Assembly (NCBI RefSeq): GCF_003946245.1
Contig: NZ_RHNN01000023.1
Span: forward strand, 1 to 60,547
Origin: Levilactobacillus cerevisiae
Lineage (GTDB): Bacteria > Bacillota > Bacilli > Lactobacillales > Lactobacillaceae
DNA length: 60,547 nt
Direction: 5' to 3'
A program made the translations under genes and the position numbers. Below the pieces are notes generated by a model. That model saw only the letters and a program-made list of their open reading frames with translations. It made no database searches and was not told the origin of the DNA. Below, one piece after another: positions 49,702 through 57,760 of the stretch. The first letter of the stretch is position 1, and every line of letters starts with the position of its first letter.

Positions 49702-50292
49702 ATGAATAAAGGACGAGTCGAAGCCTTCACGGACGCGGTGGTGGCAATTGTTTTAACGATTATGGTGTTGGAATTTAAAACGCCCGATGAGCCAACCTTT
49801 ACGGCCTTGGCCAGCAACTGGAGTTATTTAGTCGCTTATCTGATTAGCTTCTTATTCGTTGGGGTGGCTTGGTACAATCATCATTATATGTTTGCGTTGA
49901 CGAAGCGCGTGACCAAGCGCATCTACTGGGTCAACAACCTGTGGATCCTGGTGATGGCGATGTTGCCGGTCTCAACAGCTTGGGCGGGGCGGTTCATCAC
50001 GGCCGTTCAACCGGAACTCTTTTACTTCATCATCTTTACGCTGTGGGCGTTGGCCTACGCCGCACTATCCCACACCGTAATGGCCGTGAACCTGGCACGC
50101 GACCCGGAGATTGCGCAGAAAATTCGCTGCATGCCGGCCTACCGGATTCACGCCAGCGTCTGGTTCTGGTTGGTGTGGCTGGTGGTCCTCGGACTGATCT
50201 TCGTCTGGCCACCCATTTCACTGGCCTTCACGCTGTCAGAACTACTGTTGATGGCGATCCGCACGCCAGCTGACAGCGACCGTTTGTTTTAG
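49702..50292 (+). CDS. TMEM175-family (DUF1211) potassium channel-like protein
   Basis: This 196-residue membrane protein has about six helices. Its first helix carries RVEAFTDAVVAIVLTIMVLEF, the RxxxFSD-type motif that lines the pore of TMEM175 channels; here the serine is threonine. Bacterial relatives are K+-selective leak channels. TGAGGGGAC precedes the ATG. Fourteen bases separate its stop from the DUF218 gene, so the two are probably co-expressed. Confidence 0.85.
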   Translation: MNKGRVEAFTDAVVAIVLTIMVLEFKTPDEPTFTALASNWSYLVAYLISFLFVGVAWYNHHYMFALTKRVTKRIYWVNNLWILVMAMLPVSTAWAGRFITAVQPELFYFIIFTLWALAYAALSHTVMAVNLARDPEIAQKIRCMPAYRIHASVWFWLVWLVVLGLIFVWPPISLAFTLSELLLMAIRTPADSDRLF

Positions 50293-50306
50293 AGGAGTTT
50301 AACGAC

Positions 50307-51377
50307 ATGCAAAATGAATTATTTAATATTCCGGGGTATTTTTATTTGGGGTGGCTGATACCCCTGTTTTTTGGCATTGTGTTTGGCATCAGCTATGGGA
50401 TTGAGAAGCGCCGCTTGGGCAATGGGATTTGGTTTTCGCTATTTTTCTATTCGTTTCTCACGCTGCTGGCGATGACAATTCTGGGGACCAACAACAAGTG
50501 GCTGATCGTTATCAGCATCGCGCTGTTTGTGATTTTGTTGCTGGTGATTGGCGTGGTTTTCGCCCTGCAAGCGTTCCTCCTGCTGTGGAATGCCTGGATC
50601 GTTTGGAAACGGGAGAGTCACACGCTGGCCAACATGTTGACGCTGTTCTTGGGGATTGCGATTTTAATTGCGCCGTTTCTGACGCGGCTCTCGACGCTGT
50701 ACCTGCCCGTTCCAGTGGCCACCATCCTTAACCTATTTCCAGCGATGGTCATTTTCTACGTCCTGTTTTGGTTCTACAATTACCTGACGATGCTATTTAT
50801 TTATCAATTTAATCATCCCCGTTACAAGCAGGATTATTTAATCGTGTTGGGGGCGGGCCTGTTAAATGGCAACGAGGTCTCCCCGTTGCTAGGCCAACGG
50901 ATTGACCGGGCATTGAAGTTTTACCACAAGCAGTTGGCTAAGACCGGTCGTGCGCCCGTCATCATTTTTTCTGGTGGTCAGGGGGGCGACGAGACCGTGC
51001 CCGAGGGTGTGGCCATGCGTGAGTACGCGTTAGCCAAGGGTTTACCGGCCGACCACGCGCTGGCGGAAGATCAGTCCAAGACCACGTATCAAAATATGAT
51101 CTTTTCCAAGCAACTGATTGATGCCCGGGGGCCCGTGAAGCCGCGTGTGACCTTTGTGACCAACGGCTACCACACGTTTCGGGCGGGGATGATTGCCCGC
51201 AAGGCCGGGTTGCCGGCCAACGGTATCGGCGCCCACACCGCCAAATTCTTCTTACCGAACGCCATTTTGCGTGAATACATTGCCATTTTTGTGGGCAACA
51301 AGCGCTGGCACGCGGTGGCGGTGGGGCTAATGCTACTGTTGACGCTGTTTATGACCTGGGCGGAGTATCATTCTTAA
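50307..51377 (+). CDS. DUF218 (YdcF/ElyC-like) membrane protein
   Basis: This 356-residue protein has about six N-terminal helices, then a soluble DUF218 domain (YLIVLGAGLLNGNEVSPLLGQRI, IIFSGGQGGDE, VTNGYHTFRAGMIAR), and one more helix at the C-terminus. DUF218 proteins such as E. coli ElyC influence envelope biogenesis and may bind nucleotide-like ligands. AGAGGAG precedes the ATG. It follows the TMEM175-like gene closely. Confidence 0.87.
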   Translation: MQNELFNIPGYFYLGWLIPLFFGIVFGISYGIEKRRLGNGIWFSLFFYSFLTLLAMTILGTNNKWLIVISIALFVILLLVIGVVFALQAFLLLWNAWIVWKRESHTLANMLTLFLGIAILIAPFLTRLSTLYLPVPVATILNLFPAMVIFYVLFWFYNYLTMLFIYQFNHPRYKQDYLIVLGAGLLNGNEVSPLLGQRIDRALKFYHKQLAKTGRAPVIIFSGGQGGDETVPEGVAMREYALAKGLPADHALAEDQSKTTYQNMIFSKQLIDARGPVKPRVTFVTNGYHTFRAGMIARKAGLPANGIGAHTAKFFLPNAILREYIAIFVGNKRWHAVAVGLMLLLTLFMTWAEYHS

Positions 51378-51431
51378 GGGTTCGAACAAAAAAGTTGTGA
51401 TCGGTATCGTAGGCTTGAAGAGGTGAGATTG

Positions 51432-51689
51432 ATGAATCGTGATAATAAAAACGTGAAATCAGTGACGGACTTACATGAGAATACGCATTTGTTAGATGAA
51501 GTCACACCGGGAAATCCAGTCATTCTTACCAAAGAGAATCAAGAGAAGCTGGTCGTTTTAGACATAGATGATTTTAAGAAATATCAGGAATTGGCATTTG
51601 CAGCCAAGATGATGAAGACGGCTGACCATGCACGCCAAGGGAAGAAATACGATTGGCGTGATGTGAGGAAGGAATTAACCGAGCCATAA
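51432..51689 (+). CDS. Phd/YefM-type antitoxin without a toxin
   Basis: This 85-residue protein has the Phd/YefM N-terminal fold (VKSVTDLHENTHLLDEVTPGNPVILTKENQEKLVVLDIDDFKKYQ) and a C-terminal tail that normally binds the toxin. No RelE- or Doc-like toxin gene follows: a terminator comes 37 bases after the stop. It may be an orphan antitoxin or a stand-alone regulator. The ATG after GAGGTGAGATTG is preferred to the GTG inside that ribosome site. It lies 54 bases behind the DUF218 gene. Confidence 0.8.
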   Translation: MNRDNKNVKSVTDLHENTHLLDEVTPGNPVILTKENQEKLVVLDIDDFKKYQELAFAAKMMKTADHARQGKKYDWRDVRKELTEP

Positions 51690-51725
51690 TTTGAATCGAC
51701 GATGATGGTTAGGTAAAATGAACAC

Positions 51726-51766
51726 AAAAATGAAGCCACGACGAACAATCGTAGCTTCATTTTTTG
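51726..51766 (+). terminator. Terminator of the phd-like gene
   Basis: AAAAATGAAGC pairs with GCTTCATTTTT, with ACGA/TCGT as an inner part and a T-run. Confidence 0.85.
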
Positions 51767-51833
51767 ATGCAAATAATTAGATTTACTAAAATGTACAACC
51801 AGAGCTAGTCAGTCTCGCTAACTAATCGTGCAC

Positions 51834-51938
51834 CTATTCATCCCGATGTGCTTGGTAGCTGGCAAACGCCGCGTAGCCGAGTGCGACTACCAGGCTGGCC
51901 CCCAAGCCGTAGAACAAAATGTTTCCCAACGCTACCAT
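51834..51938 (-). CDS. Small single-helix membrane protein (34 aa)
   Basis: This 34-codon frame has a strong ribosome site (AGGGAGGA eight bases before the ATG) and a good promoter on the minus strand (TTTACC, 17 bp, TATGAT). The peptide has one membrane helix (ILFYGLGASLVVALGYAAFA) and a short charged tail (SYQAHRDE). I do not recognise it. The complete set of signals makes it a real gene despite its size. Confidence 0.7.
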   Translation of the reverse strand: MVALGNILFYGLGASLVVALGYAAFASYQAHRDE

Positions 51939-51971
51939 GGTGATTCCTCCCTGTCGTCATTAACTTGTCAT

Positions 51972-52000
51972 ATCATAGCAAATCGCTAATTCAGGGTAAA
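51972..52000 (-). promoter_or_regulatory. Promoter of the 34-residue membrane protein
   Basis: On the minus strand TTTACC and TATGAT are 17 bp apart (plus-strand GGTAAA 51995-52000, ATCATA 51972-51977). Confidence 0.65.
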
Positions 52001-52130
52001 TAGGTTGGGGCACAATGTAATATTACAATTTTAATAGCAACTAAAGACTGAAAGCTGAACTGTAAGTCCAACCCGCTACATCCATCAAGTCCATTAACAT
52101 CGCGGCAACATTGTCTAAACCTGCCGGCTT

Positions 52131-52290
52131 ACCGTTCGCAAAATTTAGGCCGGAACGCTGTGGGCAGGACGGCCCAAGCCAAAGAGCGGTCTTGGACCTC
52201 GCTTTGAACCGCCCAACCCGCGTTTCAAAGGCACCATTTTCCAAGCAGCCCACTTGGGAAAATCCCACGGCTGAGCCTAAATTTTGTTCA
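52131..52290 (+). repeat. Family-2 structured repeat, full copy
   Basis: The closing arms are CAAAATTTAGGC (52139-52150) and GCCTAAATTTTG (52275-52286), completely different bases from the 21.8-kb copy but again complementary. Inner stems GGCCCAAG/CTTGGACC, CTTTGAA/TTCAAAG and ATTTTCC/GGGAAAAT occupy the same places, and the loop CCAAAGAGCGGT is conserved. Flanking bases 52105-52138 are shared with the 20.6-kb copy. Confidence 0.85.
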
Positions 52291-52384
52291 CTCGCGCCTA
52301 CGTAGACGGTGAACAATTATTGCAGATAAGACCTAACAGGCCAGCGATAGTCACATCAACGTGGTGATATAAAAACAATTCTAA

Positions 52385-52580
52385 CCGGAGGAGGACAGAG
52401 ATGGAGGCAGCTGTGACAACGGTGTTAACTGAGTGAATTTTCTCAGTTTACAGCGTGGGACGTGTTTGGAGACTGACGAATTTTGGCAGGCTTCAAACCG
52501 AGCCGGAGGACCGACCCTCAGGCCGCAGGCGGTCCCCATAGCAGCCGGAATCTCTGGCAGCCGCAGGTGGCAATTCATAA
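52385..52580 (+). repeat. Family-3 structured repeat
   Basis: Starting with CCGGAGGAGG and CAGAGATGGAGGCAGC and ending with AATCTCTGGCAGCCGCAGG, this copy is the reverse complement in type of 57262-57470. Hairpins are AACTGAG/CTCAGTT (52427-52448), an imperfect GTTTGGAG.../...CTTCAAAC, and GGACCG/CGGTCC. CAGAGAT can pair with ATCTCTG to close the fold. Confidence 0.85.
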
Positions 52581-52623
52581 CTAACCTAGTAGCTCATCCA
52601 TCAGTGGCAAAAGTTTCGCCAGT

Positions 52624-53475
52624 CTACTTCACCAGATAAACGTGATCCTGAACCAAATCAATCTGGGTGTAGTGGCGGTTGAGGTCGCGGGTTGCCTTGT
52701 TTTCCAGCAAGTCGGCGTGATCCCAGAAATCGGCCGATCCCGTGGCGCCGTGGGGTTCACCGAGCACAACGAAGTCGACGTCCTTGGCAGACTTGCGCAG
52801 GGCTTGGAGCAGCTCCCAGTCCAGCGGCAGGCCGTCCGGCGACCACGACATAACGACGACGCCCACCTGATCCTGGTATTTTTCCCAGGCGGCCGTGGCG
52901 GCCAGCGGTTCAATCGAGGTCAGGGGGTGGCGGCCAGTTTCATTTTCCGCCGTCCACGCCTGACTATCCGTGGCGTAGACCGTCTTGTGAGCGTCCCGTA
53001 GGCCTTTGGAAATGTAGCCGTTGCCCGCCATGACTTCCAGGACGGCGCGGTCGCCAACAAACTTTGTGAGATCACTCACGAACGGCGCTGGCGTGTAGGC
53101 CCACATGCCGTAGTGCGTTTCCAAATAATCACGGAAGGAACGCAGGTCGTGGTCCAGTAGCGGCAACGCGTCCGTCAGCTCGTTCCACAGCTTGTCCCCG
53201 GTGGCATCGCCTGCTGGGTAGCGTTCGTTGAGCTTCTGGTAGACCTGGTCCTGGCTGTCATCGGGCAACTGTAGGAGCGGCATCTGTTGCGGCAGGTCGC
53301 CGGCGGCCAACATTTTATCAGCCAACAGCACGTTGCTAATTAAAATTTTAATGGCGGGGTAATCATTAAATTGGTGATAATAGGCCGTCATGCGTTCGAT
53401 GTAGCTAGTTTTGCGCTGGCTCAGGGGTGCGTGGCGGACTTTTTTCTTGAGTTTTTGCAGTTTTTTCGGGTTCAA
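52624..53475 (-). CDS. SAM-dependent methyltransferase-like protein
   Basis: This 283-residue protein has a very basic start (PKKLQKLKKKVRH), a helical middle and a Rossmann-type domain with VLEVMAGNGYISKGLR, the glycine-rich SAM-binding motif I, followed by VYATDS as motif II. The substrate is not evident. The start is probably the TTG at 53475, which stands seven bases after AAAGGA; the ATG at 53484 touches that ribosome site. No operon partners are visible, and it is flanked by structured repeats on both sides. Confidence 0.7.
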   Translation of the reverse strand: MNPKKLQKLKKKVRHAPLSQRKTSYIERMTAYYHQFNDYPAIKILISNVLLADKMLAAGDLPQQMPLLQLPDDSQDQVYQKLNERYPAGDATGDKLWNELTDALPLLDHDLRSFRDYLETHYGMWAYTPAPFVSDLTKFVGDRAVLEVMAGNGYISKGLRDAHKTVYATDSQAWTAENETGRHPLTSIEPLAATAAWEKYQDQVGVVVMSWSPDGLPLDWELLQALRKSAKDVDFVVLGEPHGATGSADFWDHADLLENKATRDLNRHYTQIDLVQDHVYLVK

Positions 53476-53498
53476 GCGGGTCATCCTTTCAAAATAAA

Positions 53499-53637
53499 GA
53501 GTGGGACAAGCGGCGTTTAGCTGGCGAGCATTAAGGCGGATAACCGAAGAATCCCGGTTTTGGATTGTTTGGTTATCAGTTTTAAGCGGAACCAGCTGCC
53601 GCTTGGCCCACGTTTCAGCAATCTCGCCTTAAACATA
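53499..53637. repeat. Family-1 structured repeat, head form
   Basis: GTGGG (53501-53505), CAAGCGGC (53507-53514) and AGCTGG (53519-53524) pair with CCAGCT, GCCGCTTG and CCCAC (53592-53611). The apex GATAACCGAAGAATCC/GGATTGTTTGGTTATC stays largely paired. Almost every stem base differs from the 29.7- and 40.7-kb copies while pairing is kept. Confidence 0.85.
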
Positions 53638-53638
53638 C

Positions 53639-53670
53639 CAAAAGAGCCTGGAGTTTCCCCCAGACCCTTG
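53639..53670 (-). terminator. Terminator of the XRE gene
   Basis: On the minus strand AAGGGTCTGG pairs with CCAGGCTCTT, followed by TTTT. Confidence 0.75.
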
Positions 53671-53673
53671 AAC

Positions 53674-54093
53674 TTAATGATCGTCTAAATGGAGATCCAA
53701 TTCTTCCTGCTGGTTAGGTTCCGGCGTCGTGGCGCGGTTTTCCCGGCCATGCAGGTAACCGTCGATCAGCTGGTAAATTTCGTAGCGGTCCCGGCCACTC
53801 AACAGTTCACGGTTAAAACTCAACTGCTTGCCGGAGAGAAACAGGCGCCCTAAATCGTACTCGTCGCGCTCCGTTTTCCCGGTTAGGTAGTCCATGGTCA
53901 CGTCGAAATATTCTGCGAGCTTACGGACTTCCAAGAAGGAAGGTGTCCGGATGCCGCGCTCCCAGTTGCCCAGTTGTGAAGCGGTGTTGGCACGCTCACC
54001 CGGACCTGACGCCTGGGCGTTCAAGCCCGTCGCCAGCTGTTCTAATGTAATGTGTTGGCCGCGTCGTAAGGCCCGAAGTCGTTCTGAAAACAT
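53674..54093 (-). CDS. XRE-family regulator
   Basis: This 139-residue protein has an N-terminal helix-turn-helix of the XRE type (RGQHITLEQLATGLN, then TASQLGNWERGIRTPSF, and VRKLAEYFDVTMDYLTGKT) with an insert (NAQASGPGERAN) between the first helices. The C-terminal part is hydrophilic, ending in an acidic tail (EELDLHLDD). The ATG after GGGTGAG is chosen over a GTG three codons upstream. It lies 95 bases downstream of pepF but has its own start region. The target is unknown. Confidence 0.82.
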   Translation of the reverse strand: MFSERLRALRRGQHITLEQLATGLNAQASGPGERANTASQLGNWERGIRTPSFLEVRKLAEYFDVTMDYLTGKTERDEYDLGRLFLSGKQLSFNRELLSGRDRYEIYQLIDGYLHGRENRATTPEPNQQEELDLHLDDH

Positions 54094-54189
54094 CCAACTC
54101 ACCCGTTTCTTTCTAGATTGCTTAACTATGCCTATTATACCACTCTCTGTGGTTTTTTCGTGGCCACAACCTTGACGAGAACACGAGCC

Positions 54190-55998
54190 CTACTTAACCA
54201 ACGGATCCGTCAAACGCATGAACTCGGCGACGTCGCGCTTAATCAATTTGACACCAGCTAACCAGAAGTCGGGTTGGGTCAAATCCACACCGAGGTGCTT
54301 TTGGGCTAGCTCTTCACTGGACATGTTGGCCGTGTCCCGCAACAGTGCGATGTAGTGATCTTCGAAATTGCCTTCCTGCTGGGCCTTGGCGTAGATGCCA
54401 AGACTGAACAGGTAGCCGAAGACATAAGGGAAGTTGTAGAAGGCCGGTTCGTCGATGTAGAAATGCAGCTTGCTGGCCCAAAGGTGAGGCGAGTAGGTCG
54501 ACAAGTCGTGGCCAAAGGCTTCCTTTTGCGCGTTCAGCATCAGCTCGTTTAATTCGGCTGGCGTGACCAATTTTTGTTGGCGCAACTGGTAGAACCGCGT
54601 TTCAAATAGGTAGCGGGCGCGGATGTTCAGGAACATGGCGACCGGGTTGTCCATCTTGGCGTTCAGGAGCGCAATTTTTTCCGCGTCGGTCTTGGCCGCC
54701 TTGACGTTGGCGTCGGCAACAATCAGTTCGCCAAAGGTCGAGGCCGTTTCCGCAACGTTCATTGCGTAGCCTTGGCGCAGGAGGGGCAGGTCTTCCATGA
54801 CGCTGGAGTGAAAGGCGTGGCCGAGTTCATGGGCCAACGTGGACACGTCGTTGGGCGATCCCGTAAAGGTCATGAAAATCCGGGACTCGTGGGTCTCAGG
54901 CGCACTCTCCATCCAGCCGCCGGGTGCTTTGCCGGCACGGTCTTCGGCTTCGATCCAGCGATTTTCAAAGGCGCGTTGCGCGAGGGCCGCCATTTTCGGT
55001 GAGAACTCGCCGTAGTGTTTGATGATGAAGGCCGCGGCCTCGTCAAAAGTGAAGTGGTGTTGCGCGCTGCCGGGCAGGTTCAGGGGCGCTTCCACGTCCT
55101 GCCAGCCGGCGTGCTTTTTGCCCAGCAAGGCCGCCTTGCGGTCGAGGTAGTCCAGCAAGAATTGCTTGTTGTCGTCCACAACCTGCCAAATGGTGTTCAG
55201 CGTCGCCGCGCTCATCCGGTTGTCTTTTAAAGGTGCACGTAGAAAATCAGTAGTCCCGTGAGCAGCGTATTCGGTCAACCGGAAGCCAGCCAAATGGTTC
55301 AGTGTGTCGGCAAAGAGTTGTTCCTTGTCCGTCCAAGCTTGTTCCCAAGCGGGCAGTAAAGCGGCCCGGTAGTCGGGATCGGCGTTGCCCAGCAGATTGT
55401 TGTCGGCTTGGCCGGCCGAAAGGGTCGTCGGGTTGCCATCGGCGTCGTGAAACGGCACGGTCACGGTGGAAACCAAGGAATCGTAATGGCTGCTCCAGGC
55501 GGCCTTGCCGTCGAGGTTGAGCCGGCTGATCAACGCCTCGGTCTTGTCGTCCAGCAATTCCTTGCCGTCGTTACGCATTTCTTTTAAGTTAAACGCAATC
55601 GGTTTTAAATCAGGGGTGGCCAGCATGGCCGTGAAGTTGGCGTCGGGCACTTGGACCAGCACCTTCTTCAATTTGCCGCTAACGTTGTCGGCTTGCGTTT
55701 CCAGCGTTCGCAATTCGGCCTCCATCGGTGCCACGTCGGGGTTAGCGCTGTCGGCGGAACCCACGGCCATAATGAAGATGCCCGCTTGCGCGATGGCTGC
55801 ATCGATGGCTTGGAGTTGGTTAATCAGTTTCACAAATTGTTGGTACAAAGGTGCATCGCTGGCGGCATCCCACCGGTCCAACAAATCGCCCAACGACGCA
55901 ATGGCCGTCTGGGTTTGGGTCAGTTTCGTTTTCAGCTGGGTGGAGTTGATACCACCCGGAAACAGTGAGTCTAAATCCCAATTTAATGCATATTTCAT
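54190..55998 (-). CDS. pepF: M3-family oligoendopeptidase (PepF-like)
   Basis: This 602-residue cytoplasmic zinc peptidase cuts oligopeptides brought in by transporters such as Opp. The zinc motif HELGHAFHS is near residue 388 and the third ligand lies in the MNVAETASTFGELI helix. The N-terminal half forms the helical cap that restricts the site to short peptides. Length and motifs fit PepF of lactic acid bacteria. AGGGAGGCC precedes the ATG and a TATAAT -10 box lies about 30 bases upstream. The opp operon in the same window supplies likely substrates. Confidence 0.95.
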   Translation of the reverse strand: MKYALNWDLDSLFPGGINSTQLKTKLTQTQTAIASLGDLLDRWDAASDAPLYQQFVKLINQLQAIDAAIAQAGIFIMAVGSADSANPDVAPMEAELRTLETQADNVSGKLKKVLVQVPDANFTAMLATPDLKPIAFNLKEMRNDGKELLDDKTEALISRLNLDGKAAWSSHYDSLVSTVTVPFHDADGNPTTLSAGQADNNLLGNADPDYRAALLPAWEQAWTDKEQLFADTLNHLAGFRLTEYAAHGTTDFLRAPLKDNRMSAATLNTIWQVVDDNKQFLLDYLDRKAALLGKKHAGWQDVEAPLNLPGSAQHHFTFDEAAAFIIKHYGEFSPKMAALAQRAFENRWIEAEDRAGKAPGGWMESAPETHESRIFMTFTGSPNDVSTLAHELGHAFHSSVMEDLPLLRQGYAMNVAETASTFGELIVADANVKAAKTDAEKIALLNAKMDNPVAMFLNIRARYLFETRFYQLRQQKLVTPAELNELMLNAQKEAFGHDLSTYSPHLWASKLHFYIDEPAFYNFPYVFGYLFSLGIYAKAQQEGNFEDHYIALLRDTANMSSEELAQKHLGVDLTQPDFWLAGVKLIKRDVAEFMRLTDPLVK

Positions 55999-56114
55999 GG
56001 CGAGGCCTCCCTATGTAAGTTGTGACCATTATAGCAAATTTCAAAACGATTGCGCTCACTTAAAGAACTTCGTATACTTACTCAAGAGAGAAAAAACGCT
56101 TGGTATCGTTCATT

Positions 56115-56147
56115 GCCGCTCCCGCCGCTCCCGCCGCTCCCGCCGCT
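56115..56147. repeat. 9-bp microsatellite-like repeat
   Basis: GCCGCTCCC is repeated three times, followed by a partial GCCGCT. It lies between pepF and the divergent hydrolase gene, and its copy number could vary by slippage. Confidence 0.8.
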
Positions 56148-56290
56148 GGTCGCTAACGGTAGCGCAAGTATTTTTTAGCGGCGTATCTGGCGGTTCAGAG
56201 TAAGTTGAGGAAATGACTGTGAATACTAAGTGTGATTTACGAGTTAGGTCGTTTCAAGAGAGAGATTGAGATAATTGGGAGGAAAAACGT

Positions 56291-57235
56291 GTGAATAAGC
56301 GAGTAAAAGGGTGGCTGATTGCCCTGGTAGTACTGGTGGTCTTGGTGTTGGGCGGCCTGGTGGGGGCCAGTCTGTATTTCTACAATATGACGGTGGCTAG
56401 CGGCAAGAAGAGTTTTGTCGCCACCGGGACGACGCTGAAAAAGTCGGATCCCATGTACGCCGAGAAAAAATGGTACCAGGACGTGCCTAAGCAGCGCTGG
56501 ACGGAAAAGGCTGCCGGCGCTAATTTAAAATTGGTGGCGGATTACGTGCCCGCGGCGACGGCGACTAAGAAAACCGTGGTCTTGGTGCACGGCTTCGGGT
56601 CGGACAAGGAAGCCATGGGCGGCTACGTTGCGATGTTTCATAAATTAGGTTATAACACGCTGATTCCCGACACCCGCGGGCAGGGCCAGAGCCAGGGGAA
56701 GGTCATCAGCTACGGCTACTATGAGAGCAAGGACTATTTGAAATGGGTCAATCAGGTCATCGCCAAGCAAGGCCAACAGGCGCAGGTCGTCCTATTCGGC
56801 GTGTCCATGGGGGGCGCCACAACCATGATGACCAGTGGCCTGAAGACGCCGAGCCAGTTGAAGGCCTACATTGAAGACTGTGGCTACACGGACGCGCAAG
56901 CAGAAATCACCTACCAGGCCAAGCAAATGTACAACATTCCCTACTGGCCGCTGGTACCGATGACCAGTATGGTGACGAAGCTCAAGGCCGGTTTCACCTT
57001 CAAGGACGCCAACGCTTTGGCCGCGGTCAAGAAGAATCACAAACCCATGCTGTTCATCCACGGCGGCGCGGACAACTTCGTGCCAACCAAGATGGTCTAT
57101 CAGGTCTACCGTGCGGACGCCGGTCCCAAGCAATTGCTGGTGATTCCTGGCGCCAAGCATGCCGCGGCGCTGTCACACGATCCGGCGCGCTACACTCGAA
57201 CGGTGAAGGCCTACCTGGCAAAATACATCCATTAA
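56291..57235 (+). CDS. Membrane-anchored alpha/beta hydrolase
   Basis: This 314-residue protein has an N-terminal membrane helix (about 7-32) and an extracytoplasmic alpha/beta-hydrolase domain. It shows LVHGFGSDK (oxyanion loop), GVSMGG with the nucleophile serine, GGADNFVP with the acid and GAKHAAAL with the histidine. It belongs to the YqkD-like cell-surface hydrolases with unknown substrates. The start is GTG, with GGGAGG about nine bases upstream. Confidence 0.88.
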   Translation: MNKRVKGWLIALVVLVVLVLGGLVGASLYFYNMTVASGKKSFVATGTTLKKSDPMYAEKKWYQDVPKQRWTEKAAGANLKLVADYVPAATATKKTVVLVHGFGSDKEAMGGYVAMFHKLGYNTLIPDTRGQGQSQGKVISYGYYESKDYLKWVNQVIAKQGQQAQVVLFGVSMGGATTMMTSGLKTPSQLKAYIEDCGYTDAQAEITYQAKQMYNIPYWPLVPMTSMVTKLKAGFTFKDANALAAVKKNHKPMLFIHGGADNFVPTKMVYQVYRADAGPKQLLVIPGAKHAAALSHDPARYTRTVKAYLAKYIH

Positions 57236-57261
57236 CGTGAATCTAGCAGTTAGGAGAGAAA

Positions 57262-57470
57262 CAGGACTGATTGAAATTGCCACCTGCGGCTGCCAGAGAT
57301 TCCGGCGTCTGTGGGGACCGCCTGCGGCCTGGGAAGCGGTCCTCCGGCTCGGTTTGAAGCCTGGTAAAGAACACCAGGCTTCAAACGCGTCCCACGCTGT
57401 AGGCTGAGAAAAGCACTCAGCCAACACCGTTGTCACGGCTGCCTCCATCTCTGGCCTCCTCCGGTTTAGA
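57262..57470 (-). repeat. Family-3 structured repeat
   Basis: Oriented opposite to the 52.4-kb copy. It contains a perfect 14-bp hairpin GTTTGAAGCCTGGT/ACCAGGCTTCAAAC (57352-57386) and GGCTGAG/CTCAGCC (57402-57422). The two outer pairs of the second stem are GG/CC here but AA/TT in the other copy. The remaining space up to the next promoter (57471-57683) shows no gene. Confidence 0.85.
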
Positions 57471-57683
57471 TTGTGGTCTACCACTATGTTGGTGTAAATC
57501 ACTGTTGCAGTGGTGGCTAACGACTAGTCGGAGACGCACGCCTACGTTGATCACCCCAGTCACAATGGGTGAACGTCATTAGGCCAGCTGACTAGGTGTT
57601 TAGCTGTGTGGTTACGCCTGCGGCTTCAAGCAGGCTTTCCACTGCAGAATTAGGCTGGTACCAACTAAAAGTAGTGATGCCTG

Positions 57684-57711
57684 TTCAACCAATCATTTCC
57701 AGCGGTATAAT
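57684..57711 (+). promoter_or_regulatory. Promoter upstream of the DUF1275 gene
   Basis: TTCAAC (57684-57689) and TATAAT (57706-57711) are 16 bp apart. It lies before a family-2 repeat, which would therefore be part of the mRNA leader. Confidence 0.55.
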
Positions 57712-57760
57712 TGTCGTGAAGTAACTGTTAACGCTAAGCATTAAACGCACGTTAGCCGTA

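Noticed and set aside
55505..56203. 232-codon frame on the strand opposite pepF
   Set aside because: It is an antisense shadow of a well-supported peptidase gene with strong codon bias on the other strand, and it runs into the microsatellite.
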